A stretch of DNA of 20,470 nt from JBOFLG01 sp051657745 (GTDB lineage: Bacteria; Actinomycetota; Actinomycetes; Actinomycetales; Dermatophilaceae), in the NCBI GenBank assembly GCA_051657745.1, contig JBOFLG010000108.1, forward strand, positions 1-20,470, given 5' to 3'. Below the pieces are notes generated by a model that saw only the letters and a list, made by a program, of their open reading frames with translations, made no database searches and was not told the DNA's origin. Shown here piece by piece: positions 6,071 to 14,769 of the stretch (positions within the stretch are counted from its first letter, which is position 1; each line of letters opens with the position of its first letter). Made by a program: the position numbers and the translations under genes.

Positions 6071-6796
6071 GTGCCGTTGTACCGCGACGAGGCGATCATC
6101 CTCCGTACCCACAAACTGGGTGAGGCGGACCGAATCGTCACCCTACTGACGCGGCGGCTCGGCAAGGTGCGGGCCGTCGGCAAGGGAGTGCGGCGCACGA
6201 CGTCGCGATTCGGCGCGCGCCTGGAGCCGGCGATGCATGTCGACGTGCAGTGCCATCAGGGCCGTAGCCTCGACACCGTGACCCAGGTCGAGACGCTGCA
6301 TCCGTGGGGTGAGCCGATCGCCCGCGACTACGCCTCCTGGACGGCCGCGACCGCGGTGCTCGAAACCGCTGACCGGTTCACCGAGGAGCGCGAGCCGGCG
6401 CTTCAGCAGTACCTGCTCCTTGCCGGCGCGCTGCGGTCGCTCGCCGGGCACGAGCACGACCCCGGCCTGGTGCTCGACGCCTACCTGCTGCGCGCGTTGG
6501 CCGTCGCCGGGTGGGCGCCGAGTTTCGCCGACTGTGCCAAATGCGGTGCATCGGGCCCGCACCGGGCGTTCCATGTGGTCGCGGGGGGTGCGGTTTGCCC
6601 GTCGTGCCGCCCGCCTGGCTCGGCGGCACCAGCCCCGGAGACCCTCGGGCTGCTCGCGGCCCTCCTCGCCGGCGACTGGGCGCTCGCGGACGCCTCCGAC
6701 AGCCGCCACCGCCGCGAGGGCAGCGGGCTCACCGCGGCGTTCCTTCAGTGGCATCTTGAACGCGGCATCCGCAGCCTTCGTATGGTGGAGCGGTGA
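6071..6796 (+). CDS. recO: DNA repair protein RecO
   Basis: RecO works with RecR (and RecF) to load RecA onto SSB-coated single-stranded DNA in gap repair. The 241-residue protein begins with the OB-fold segment LYRDEAIILRTHKLGEADRIVTLLT (residues 3-27), the family signature. It continues with a helical domain and a four-cysteine zinc site, CAKC (155-158) and CPSC (176-179). The start is GTG 6071, with GGGGAAG nine bases upstream. The longer open frame to the left overlaps alkA and is not supported. The stop codon overlaps the uppS GTG by 4 nt (GTGA), implying translational coupling. The recO-uppS pair is conserved in actinobacteria. Confidence 0.95.
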   Translation: MPLYRDEAIILRTHKLGEADRIVTLLTRRLGKVRAVGKGVRRTTSRFGARLEPAMHVDVQCHQGRSLDTVTQVETLHPWGEPIARDYASWTAATAVLETADRFTEEREPALQQYLLLAGALRSLAGHEHDPGLVLDAYLLRALAVAGWAPSFADCAKCGASGPHRAFHVVAGGAVCPSCRPPGSAAPAPETLGLLAALLAGDWALADASDSRHRREGSGLTAAFLQWHLERGIRSLRMVER

Positions 6797-7635
6797 ACGG
6801 GCCGGCGCAGTACGAGCCGCCGTTCGCCCACCCGAGCGGAGCGCGGCCGCCGATTGTCCCGGTGGAGAAGATGCCGCGGCACGTCGCTGTGGTCATGGAC
6901 GGCAACGGGCGCTGGGCCAATGCCCGTGGGCTGCCGCGCACCGCGGGTCACGAGGCCGGCGAGGCCGCCCTGCTCGACGTCGTCGCCGGGGCGATCGAGG
7001 TCGGGGTCACGCACCTGTCGGCGTACGCATTCTCCACTGAGAACTGGCGGCGCAGCCCCGACGAAGTGCGCTTCCTGATGGGGTTCAACCGCGACGTCAT
7101 CCGCCGCCGCCGCGACCAGTTGCACGCCTGGGGGGTGCGGATGCGCTGGGTCGGCCGTCGGCCGCGGCTGTGGAGCAGCGTCATCCGTGAACTCGAGACC
7201 GCCCAGGAGCTGACCGCGCGGAACACCGGGCTCACCCTGTACTTCTGCGTCAACTACGGCGGGCGGGCCGAGATTGGGGATGCCGTGCAGCGCCTCGCCG
7301 AGGATGTCGCCCGCGGGCGGCTGAGGCCCGGCCGCGTGGACGAGCGCACGGTGGCGCGCTATCTCCCCGAGCCCGACATGCCCGATGTCGACCTGTTCGT
7401 GCGCTCCTCGGGGGAGCAGCGCACGAGCAACTTCCTGCTCTGGCAGAGCGCCTACGCCGAGCTGGTGTTCCAGGACCGGCTCTGGCCCGACTACGACCGC
7501 CGCGACCTGTGGGCCGCGATCACCACCTACGTCGACCGCGACCGGCGCTACGGCGGCGCGGAGGATACCCCTGGCGTCCCGGTGGACGCTCCCGGCGCAA
7601 TAGGCCCACCCGGTGGCCCGGCTGCGCCCCGGTAG
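6793..7635 (+). CDS. uppS: Isoprenyl transferase (cis-prenyl diphosphate synthase, UppS family)
   Basis: This enzyme extends an allylic diphosphate with isopentenyl diphosphate in cis configuration. The product is the polyprenyl carrier lipid for cell-wall synthesis. Of 280 residues, the phosphate-binding VVMDGNGRWANARG (33-46, catalytic Asp36), FSTENWRR (80-87), NYGGRAEI (154-161) and RSSGEQRTSNFLLWQ (204-218) are all present. This matches the active-site map of UppS. The C-terminal tail after about 255 is Pro/Gly-rich and probably disordered. Product chain length cannot be read from sequence. M. tuberculosis Rv2361c occupies the same genomic place and makes decaprenyl diphosphate. The GTG start overlaps the recO stop. 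Confidence 0.95.
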   Translation: MNGPAQYEPPFAHPSGARPPIVPVEKMPRHVAVVMDGNGRWANARGLPRTAGHEAGEAALLDVVAGAIEVGVTHLSAYAFSTENWRRSPDEVRFLMGFNRDVIRRRRDQLHAWGVRMRWVGRRPRLWSSVIRELETAQELTARNTGLTLYFCVNYGGRAEIGDAVQRLAEDVARGRLRPGRVDERTVARYLPEPDMPDVDLFVRSSGEQRTSNFLLWQSAYAELVFQDRLWPDYDRRDLWAAITTYVDRDRRYGGAEDTPGVPVDAPGAIGPPGGPAAPR

Positions 7636-7638
7636 GTT
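7633..7638 (+). promoter_or_regulatory. Candidate -10 element before the small hypothetical gene
   Basis: TAGGTT fits TANNNT and ends 8 nt before ATG 7647, consistent with a leaderless transcript. Its first three bases are the uppS stop codon. The same bases could instead act as a weak ribosome binding site. Confidence 0.3.
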
Positions 7639-7646
7639 CGTCCTCG

Positions 7647-7838
7647 ATGGGGGTACTGGTGCACTCCGACGACCTCGCCGCGAGCGTCGAGGTCGACACA
7701 CCCGAGTTTCCCCAGGAGAGTTCCCACGCCGTCCTCGCGCTGCTCGCCTCGATCGCCGCCGCCCGACACGGTGTGACACCGGTGCTGCGCAGTCTCAGTC
7801 GGCCGCAGCGGGCGCCGCGGACGATCGCCGCTTTCTGA
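7647..7838 (+). CDS. Small hypothetical protein (63 residues)
   Basis: I do not recognise this protein. From ATG 7647 it has 63 residues: an acidic first third (HSDDLAASVEVDTPEF), an alanine-rich predicted helix (HAVLALLASIAAARHG, about 28-43) and a basic C-terminus (LRSLSRPQRAPR). It has no cysteines and no signal peptide. Third codon positions are mostly G or C, as expected for real genes here, and no plausible frame exists on the other strand. It lies 11 nt after uppS and ends 6 nt before an in-frame ATG of the next gene. It may be a genuine small gene. Being short in GC-rich DNA, it could also be a chance frame. Confidence 0.45.
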   Translation: MGVLVHSDDLAASVEVDTPEFPQESSHAVLALLASIAAARHGVTPVLRSLSRPQRAPRTIAAF

Positions 7839-7880
7839 GATGAATGGCCGCTGGCGCCCGCCTTGATTCTGCGCCTCGCC

Positions 7881-7886
7881 TAGTCT
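7881..7886 (+). promoter_or_regulatory. Candidate -10 element of the permease gene
   Basis: TAGTCT fits TANNNT and ends 8 nt before GTG 7895, placing transcription start at the start codon. It supports GTG 7895 over the upstream ATG 7844. No Zur-box-like palindrome is visible here. Confidence 0.5.
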
Positions 7887-7894
7887 TGGCTCTC

Positions 7895-8932
7895 GTGACG
7901 TCCACGACTGAGCACGAGCCCCGTCACGGTCCGGCGCAACCGGTCGAGGCACACCCCCGCGACAACGGGCAACGCGGCGGTCTCGGTGACTGGGCGATGA
8001 TCGCGCTGACCGTCGTCATGGTGGCCCTGATCTTCTTGCGCCCCCGGATTGGCGACCTCGTCGATGCCTATCCCGCGCTGGCCACCTGGCTCACTGTGTT
8101 CGTGTCGATCGGGCTGCAGTCGCTGCCCTTCCTTGCCATGGGTGTGGTGTTGTCGTCAGCGATCGCGGTGCTGGTGCCGACTGATGCCCTGAGCCGATGG
8201 CTGCCGAAACGCTCGGCCGCGGCGGTGCCGGTGGCCGGGCTGTCGGGGTTGGTGCTGCCGGGATGTGAGTGCGCGTCGGTGCCGATTGCCGGCTCGCTGG
8301 TCGCGCGCGGCATCAAGCCGGCCGTCGCGTTGACGTTCCTGCTGGCCGCTCCGGCGATCAACCCGATCGTCCTGGTGTCCACGGCCGTGGCGTTTAACGG
8401 CGCGCTGGAGATGGTCGGGGCGCGTTTTGCTGCCTCGCTGCTCACCGCGGTGCTGATGGGCTGGATCTGGCTTGCCCTGGGAAAGGACGGGCTGATCTCG
8501 ATACCCCGGCGGCACCATGGTGCCGGGGATGGTCGGCTTGCTGCTTTCGTCTCCGAAGCTCGCCACGACCTGCTGCACGCGGGCGGCTTCCTGGTGCTCG
8601 GCTCGGCCGTCGCGGCATCCGTCAATGTGCTCGTCCCACGGGAGTGGGTCGACACCCTCGCCGGTAACCTGCTGGTCTCGGTGCTTGTCCTGGCGGTGTT
8701 CGCTGTGGTCGTCGCGATCTGCTCGGAGGCTGATGCGTTCGTCGCGGCGAGTATGAGCCAGTTCCCGCGGACCGCGCAGCTGGCCTTCATGGTGGTCGGG
8801 CCGGCCATCGACGTGAAACTGTTCGCGATGCAGGCCGGCACCTTCGGCCGGAAGTTCGCCTCGATCTTCGCTCCGCTGACCTTCGTCGTTGCTGTCGGGT
8901 CGGCCCTTCTCGTTGGGACGGTGCTGCTGTGA
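7895..8932 (+). CDS. Permease of the PF03773 family (YraQ/UPF0718, ArsP_1-like)
   Basis: The 345-residue protein is a polytopic inner-membrane protein with about eight hydrophobic segments, beginning at residues 34-48 (MIALTVVMVALIFL region). The family core is PGCECASVPIAGSLVARG (122-139), followed by LLAAPAINPIVL (149-160). The mirrored second half has CSEADAFVAAS (276-286). The CEC pair (Cys124, Cys126) in a membrane loop and Cys276 resemble metal or thiol-reactive sites in relatives such as the organoarsenical exporter ArsP, but the substrate here is unknown. Start GTG 7895 follows a good -10 hexamer; ATG 7844 would add 17 residues. The stop overlaps the TIGR03943 gene start by 4 nt, so the two are coupled. 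This pairing recalls ycgR-ycgQ of Bacillus subtilis. Confidence 0.88.
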   Translation: MTSTTEHEPRHGPAQPVEAHPRDNGQRGGLGDWAMIALTVVMVALIFLRPRIGDLVDAYPALATWLTVFVSIGLQSLPFLAMGVVLSSAIAVLVPTDALSRWLPKRSAAAVPVAGLSGLVLPGCECASVPIAGSLVARGIKPAVALTFLLAAPAINPIVLVSTAVAFNGALEMVGARFAASLLTAVLMGWIWLALGKDGLISIPRRHHGAGDGRLAAFVSEARHDLLHAGGFLVLGSAVAASVNVLVPREWVDTLAGNLLVSVLVLAVFAVVVAICSEADAFVAASMSQFPRTAQLAFMVVGPAIDVKLFAMQAGTFGRKFASIFAPLTFVVAVGSALLVGTVLL

Positions 8933-9654
8933 AACGCGCAACCCAGAACGGAGTGATCCTCGTCGTGGGGGTTACCTCCGCGACCGCTGCGATCAACGGT
9001 CTATTCCTCAACTTCGTCAAGCCCGCGCTGCGCATCCCGCTGATCGTGGCGGCGGTACTGCTCGTGGCTCTCGGGTTGTACGGCTTTCTCGTCGAGGAGC
9101 GCCGCCGGCAGGCGAGGCCACCCGCTGCGGGCGACGCCGACCCGGCGGGCCAGCATGGGCACGGGTCTCGGGGCCCGCGGGTGGGGTGGCTCCTCGTCAT
9201 CCCGTTCCTGATGCTCGGCGTGGTCGTGCCACCACCGCTCGGCTCCTATGCCGCGCAGCAGGACGACGGGATCGTGACCGAGGCGAACGTCGAGGACTTC
9301 GGGCCGATGCCCGCAGGAAACCCGGCCGTGCTTGGGCTGGGGGAGTACTCGGCCCGGGCGTTGTCTGACCCGGCATCATTGACCGGCCGGTCGGTGCGAC
9401 TCACCGGTTTCTCCTCACCCGGCGACGGCGGCCGGTGGGTGTTGACCCGGATGGCGCTGAACTGCTGCGCCGCAGACGGTTTCGCGATCAAGGTGGCCGT
9501 GCAGAACGCACCGGAGGTGGGCACTGACGAATGGGTCGAGGTCACCGGCAGTTTCGACGCCAACGCTCAGCGGGTCGCCGGAGCGGACTCGCTTCCGGTG
9601 TTCGTTGTTGACGATCTGCGTCGGGTGGGAGTCCCCGAGAACCCCTACGAGTAG
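8929..9654 (+). CDS. TIGR03943/DUF1980 family protein, putative permease partner
   Basis: This 241-residue membrane-anchored protein belongs to the family that accompanies PF03773 permeases. Hydrophobic segments lie at about 8-28, 35-54 and 86-105, with a short His/Gly-rich loop (QHGHG, 75-79) between the second and third. The C-terminal extracytoplasmic domain (about 106-241) carries the family signature RMALNCCAADGFAIKV (174-189), with adjacent Cys179-Cys180, and ends in ENPYE. The CC pair suggests a thiol or metal function, but no activity is established. GTG 8929 overlaps the permease stop (GTGA). The stop codon is 4 nt from the stop codon of convergent zur. Confidence 0.88.
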   Translation: MKRATQNGVILVVGVTSATAAINGLFLNFVKPALRIPLIVAAVLLVALGLYGFLVEERRRQARPPAAGDADPAGQHGHGSRGPRVGWLLVIPFLMLGVVVPPPLGSYAAQQDDGIVTEANVEDFGPMPAGNPAVLGLGEYSARALSDPASLTGRSVRLTGFSSPGDGGRWVLTRMALNCCAADGFAIKVAVQNAPEVGTDEWVEVTGSFDANAQRVAGADSLPVFVVDDLRRVGVPENPYE

Positions 9655-9658
9655 GCGG

Positions 9659-10065
9659 TCAGCCCTGCCGGGCGCTGCACCGGGTGCACAGCCCATCGAT
9701 TTCGATCGTATGACGCACCTCGGCGAACCCGTGCTTCGAGGCGATGGCGGCGGCCCACCGCTCGACGGTGTCGCCAGTGACCTCGACGGTCAGGCCACAC
9801 GAGCGACACACGAGATGGTGGTGGTGCGTCGTCGAGCAGGCGCGATAGACCGCCTCCCCGTCGGCGGTGCGGATGACGTCGACATCGCCGTCAGCGACCA
9901 TCGCCTGGAGGTTGCGGTAGACCGTCGCCAAGCCGACCCGGGTGCCGGCGGCGGCGAGATGGGAGTGGATCTCCTGTGCTGAGCGGAACTCACCGCGACC
10001 TTCGAGGGCTCCGGCTAATGCGGCGCGCTGGCGGGTCGGCCGTCGTTCGCTGCGGACTTCACTCG

Positions 10066-10069
<4 letters not shown>
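9659..10069 (-). CDS. zur: Fur family zinc-responsive repressor (Zur)
   Basis: The 136-residue protein is a Fur-superfamily repressor. A winged-helix DNA-binding domain spans about 10-75, with recognition helix LATVYRNLQAM (47-57). The dimerisation and metal domain follows, with THHHHLVCRSCG (81-92). Two CxxC pairs, Cys88/Cys91 and Cys128/Cys131, form the structural zinc site. Cys78 with His residues at 82-85 fits the regulatory zinc site of Zur rather than Fur. It is the last gene of the znu operon, its ATG overlapping the znuB stop (ATGA). It thus probably controls its own operon through the palindrome at 12881-12895. The location next to zinc transport genes and near uppS and glyS, as for M. 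tuberculosis furB/zur, supports Zur. Confidence 0.93.
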
Positions 10070-11054
<985 letters not shown>

Positions 11055-11058
<4 letters not shown>

Positions 11059-11855
11059 GGTGCGCTCCGCGGGGTGCCGGTGTCGAGCGGCGCCTGACTC
11101 CAGGCCGGGTCTGCTGGGTCGTCATCGTGGTGATTCCCGCGGTCGTGGTCGGTGCGGTGGTGGTCGCCCGGCGGCCCGTCGAAGACGACCTGTCCGTGGT
11201 CGAGGGCGATGACCCGGGTAACGATGTCATGCAGGGCGCTGAGTTCGTGGGTGACGACGAGGATGCCGGTGCCGGCGGCCGCCATCGTCGACATCACCGA
11301 GGACAAGGCCACCTGGCTTGCCCGGTCGACGCCGGCCGTCGGCTCGTCCATGAGCAGCATGTCGGGACGGGCGGCGAGCGCGCGGGCGACGAGCGCGCGA
11401 CGCTGCTGCCCGCCGGAGAGCGAGGCGACCTCCTCGCCGGCGCGGTCGCCGAGCCCGACGGCGTCGATCGCCTCGCGCACCACGGCCCGGTCGGTGCGGG
11501 ACGCGGGCCGCCACCAGCGGCGGTGCGGGAGGCGGCCCACCTCGACGACCTCAGTAACCGTGGCGCGCACCGACGCCGACAGCGAATGTCGTTGCGGCAC
11601 ATACCCGAGGCGAGTGTGTTCCCGAAACCGCTGGCGCGGTGTACCGAACAACTCGACGTCGCCAGCGACCTGGTCGGTCAGACCGAGCAGCCCGCGGACC
11701 AGCGTGGACTTGCCGGACCCGTTCGGCCCGAGCAGCGCGACGACCTCACCGGCGCTCACCGTGAGGTCGACACGCGACACGACGATGCGGTCGGCATACC
11801 CGAAGGATGCCGACCGCACCGCGAGCAGAGGGGTGCCGGTAGTGCTCAGGTGCAC
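11055..11855 (-). CDS. znuC: Zinc ABC transporter ATP-binding protein
   Basis: The 266-residue ATPase subunit has all ABC motifs: Walker A GPNGSGKST (43-51), Q-loop Gln88 in YVPQR, signature LSGGQQ (146-151), Walker B MLLMDEPT (166-173), D-loop AGVD, and H-loop His203 in VTHEL. Residues 229-252 form a His/Asp-rich stretch (GDHHRTDHDRGNHHDDD) after the nucleotide-binding domain, echoing the tail of ZnuB. The start is GTG 11855, which overlaps the znuA 3' end by 10 nt, with AGGA close upstream. A second GTG at residue 13 is less likely. It powers zinc import together with ZnuA and ZnuB. Confidence 0.94.
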
Positions 11856-12859
11856 TCCTGTCCCGTCCGCAACGTCGTCAGGTTGCTGCGCATCACCTCA
11901 AGGTAGTCCTTGCCGGCCGAGGCGTCAGTGAGCCCTTCGATCGGGTCGAGCACGGCGACCTTCGCACCGGTCTCCCGGGCCACGGTCTGCGCGAGCGCCG
12001 GGTCGACGAGCGTCTCGCTGTACACCGTGGACACTCCGTGCTCCTTCACGTGCTCGGCGAGTTCGCGGATGGTGGCGGCGTCTGGCTCGGCGTCCGGACT
12101 CACGCCGGCAATGCCCTCCTGGGCGAAGCCGTACCGCTCGGCGAGGTAGGCGAAGGCAGCGTGGCCGGTGACGAGGTCGGTGATGGCGCACTGCGCCAGG
12201 CCCGTGTCGAACTCGGTGTCGAGCGCGCGCAGCTGGGCCACCAGGGCGGTCGCGTTGGTGCGGTAAGTGGCCGCGTTCGCAGCGTCCGCTGCGGCGAAGC
12301 GCTCGCCGAGGGCGGTGGTCACGGTTGCCAGCCGCTGCGGGTCAAGCCAGAAGTGCGGGTCCTTCGTACCGTCGGGGCCGACACCATCGCGGTGCTCCTC
12401 GTCGCCGACGGCCTTCTCTTTCTCGTCGGCAGCGTGCTCGTGGCCCGCATGTTCGGGCTCGGTGACGGCCACCGACAGGTTGGCGTCGGCCGTCACGTCG
12501 TAGGCGGTGCTGGCGGCCTGGGTGTCGACCGCGCTATCGACCGCCGGCTGGAAGCCGCGAAGGTAGACCACGACATCACTCTCACCGAGCTCAGCCACTG
12601 CCTTGGGGGTCAGTTCGAGGTCATGCGGCTCACCGCCGGGCTTGGTCAGACCGGTGACCTCGACCAGGTCACCCCCGACCTGTTCGCTCACCCATTGCAC
12701 GGGGTAGAACGCCGCGGCCACGGCCAAGGCCGGTGCGGTCGGCGAGGGAGAGCCGGGTGCGGACTTGTCGCCGGCTGAGGGCGATGCCTCGGAGGAGCCG
12801 CACGCGGCCAGGGTGAGGACGGCGGCGATGGTAGCCGCAGAAACGAGATGACGGGGCAT
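11846..12859 (-). CDS. znuA: Zinc ABC transporter substrate-binding lipoprotein
   Basis: This cluster A-I metal-binding protein has a lipoprotein signal, MPRHLVSAATIAAVLTLAAC, with lipobox LAAC and modified Cys20, so it is anchored to the outer face of the membrane. Metal ligands fit the ZnuA scheme: His79 (EPHDLEL), His169 (DPHFWLDP), His233 (GHAAFAYLAERYG) and probably Asp305 (VLDPIEG). Between the first two lies an acidic His-loop, about 134-157, with EHAGHEHAADE. Such a loop is typical of zinc rather than manganese binders. I chose ATG 12859 (337 residues) because a -35/-10 pair places transcription start there. ATG 12868 would add MPL but lies inside the -10 box. It is the first gene of znuA-znuC-znuB-zur. 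Confidence 0.93.
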   Translation of the reverse strand: MPRHLVSAATIAAVLTLAACGSSEASPSAGDKSAPGSPSPTAPALAVAAAFYPVQWVSEQVGGDLVEVTGLTKPGGEPHDLELTPKAVAELGESDVVVYLRGFQPAVDSAVDTQAASTAYDVTADANLSVAVTEPEHAGHEHAADEKEKAVGDEEHRDGVGPDGTKDPHFWLDPQRLATVTTALGERFAAADAANAATYRTNATALVAQLRALDTEFDTGLAQCAITDLVTGHAAFAYLAERYGFAQEGIAGVSPDAEPDAATIRELAEHVKEHGVSTVYSETLVDPALAQTVARETGAKVAVLDPIEGLTDASAGKDYLEVMRSNLTTLRTGQECT

Positions 12860-12866
12860 AAGCGGC

Positions 12867-12896
12867 ATTCTCAGTTCTTATGAGAACGATTGTCAA
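12867..12896 (-). promoter_or_regulatory. znuA promoter with overlapping Zur box
   Basis: On the plus strand, TGAGAACGATTGTCA at 12881-12895 is a near-perfect palindrome matching the actinobacterial Zur-box pattern TGAnAAnnnTTnTCA. On the minus strand, TTGACA (12896-12891) and GAGAAT (12872-12867) form a -35/-10 pair with an 18-nt spacer. Transcription would start about 7 nt further on, at the ATG 12859. The palindrome overlaps the -35 box and spacer, so zinc-loaded Zur would block RNA polymerase. This implies autoregulation, since zur is the last gene of the operon. Confidence 0.75.
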
Positions 12897-12911
12897 ATCC
12901 GATTTGCGGTG

Positions 12912-12935
12912 TCGGCGTGTGGCACGCCACGCCGA
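12912..12935 (-). terminator. GC-rich 8-bp hairpin, possible terminator of the DUF6703-like gene
   Basis: TCGGCGTG at 12912-12919 and CACGCCGA at 12928-12935 form a perfect 8-bp stem with an 8-nt loop. It lies 57 nt beyond the stop codon of the minus-strand gene at 12992-13276 and just upstream of the Zur-controlled promoter. It has no U-tract, so termination efficiency is uncertain. It could insulate the znu promoter from upstream transcription. Confidence 0.4.
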
Positions 12936-12991
12936 GATGGTCACTCTCCGCGGAGGCAGCCGAGGTGGTCGCATTCCGTGGGATACCAGCC

Positions 12992-13276
12992 TCAGGCTCG
13001 AGGGACGATGTGGGTCACTGTGATCGCCACCATCATGGTGACGACGGCACTGCGCATCATCCGCTCGGCGACGGTCAGTCGTGGCCAGGCCAGCACGAGG
13101 AACCACAGCAACACCGCCGATACCGCGGCAAGGAAGACCCACCCCCAGGCAGGGACGAGCAGCCCGGCAACGATCAGCGCCAGGACCAAGAGAAACGGCA
13201 CGGCACGGGGCAGTCTGCTGAGCCGGGTCAGAGCCGGCAGGCTGGCACGCTCGAGAGAATCGCGGAGGCTCGGCAC
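12992..13276 (-). CDS. Small integral membrane protein, DUF6703-like
   Basis: This 94-residue protein has three hydrophobic segments at about 26-42, 44-64 and 74-91. They follow an amphipathic N-terminus (MPSLRDSLERASLPALTRLSRLP). The pattern of short N-terminal SLRxSLER helix, RLPRxVPFLLVLAL and LAWPRL in the middle resembles small actinobacterial membrane proteins annotated as DUF6703. No function is known. The start is GTG 13276, with TACGCT ending 8 nt upstream and GAGGAG between them. It is divergent from glyS across 72 bp and lies upstream of znuA in the same direction, but the Zur promoter and a hairpin separate it from the zinc operon. Confidence 0.75.
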   Translation of the reverse strand: MPSLRDSLERASLPALTRLSRLPRAVPFLLVLALIVAGLLVPAWGWVFLAAVSAVLLWFLVLAWPRLTVAERMMRSAVVTMMVAITVTHIVPRA

Positions 13277-13284
13277 GGCTCCTC

Positions 13285-13290
13285 AGCGTA
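13285..13290 (-). promoter_or_regulatory. Candidate -10 element of the DUF6703-like gene
   Basis: TACGCT on the minus strand ends 8 nt before GTG 13276. It is the same hexamer proposed for alkB. The spacer contains GAGGAG, which is too close to the GTG for ideal ribosome binding. Confidence 0.35.
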
Positions 13291-13305
13291 GGGCGTTGGG
13301 CGAGA

Positions 13306-13321
13306 ACCCGGTCGATCGGGT
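13306..13321. promoter_or_regulatory. Inverted repeat shared by the divergent glyS and DUF6703-like promoters
   Basis: ACCCG (13306-13310) and CGGGT (13317-13321) flank GTCGAT in the centre of the 72-bp divergent gap. It sits roughly at the -35 position of both candidate promoters. It could be an operator, but five-base arms may arise by chance in GC-rich DNA. Confidence 0.25.
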
Positions 13322-13335
13322 CGAGCGCGCCCCAC

Positions 13336-13341
13336 TAGCCT
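13336..13341 (+). promoter_or_regulatory. Candidate -10 element of glyS
   Basis: TAGCCT ends 7 nt before ATG 13349, a classical leaderless arrangement. No Shine-Dalgarno sequence precedes the ATG, in line with this. There is no T-box leader, because the region is too short and lacks a specifier stem. Confidence 0.5.
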
Positions 13342-13348
13342 TACCCGC

Positions 13349-14755
<1,407 letters not shown>

Positions 14756-14769
14756 ACGCAGCCGAGGTC

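Noticed and set aside
7839..7894. Zur box upstream of the permease pair
   Set aside because: No sequence here fits TGAnAAnnnTTnTCA, so direct Zur control is not claimed.
13277..13348. T-box riboswitch for glyS
   Set aside because: Only 72 bp are available, no T-box core is visible, and the likely transcription start is at the ATG.
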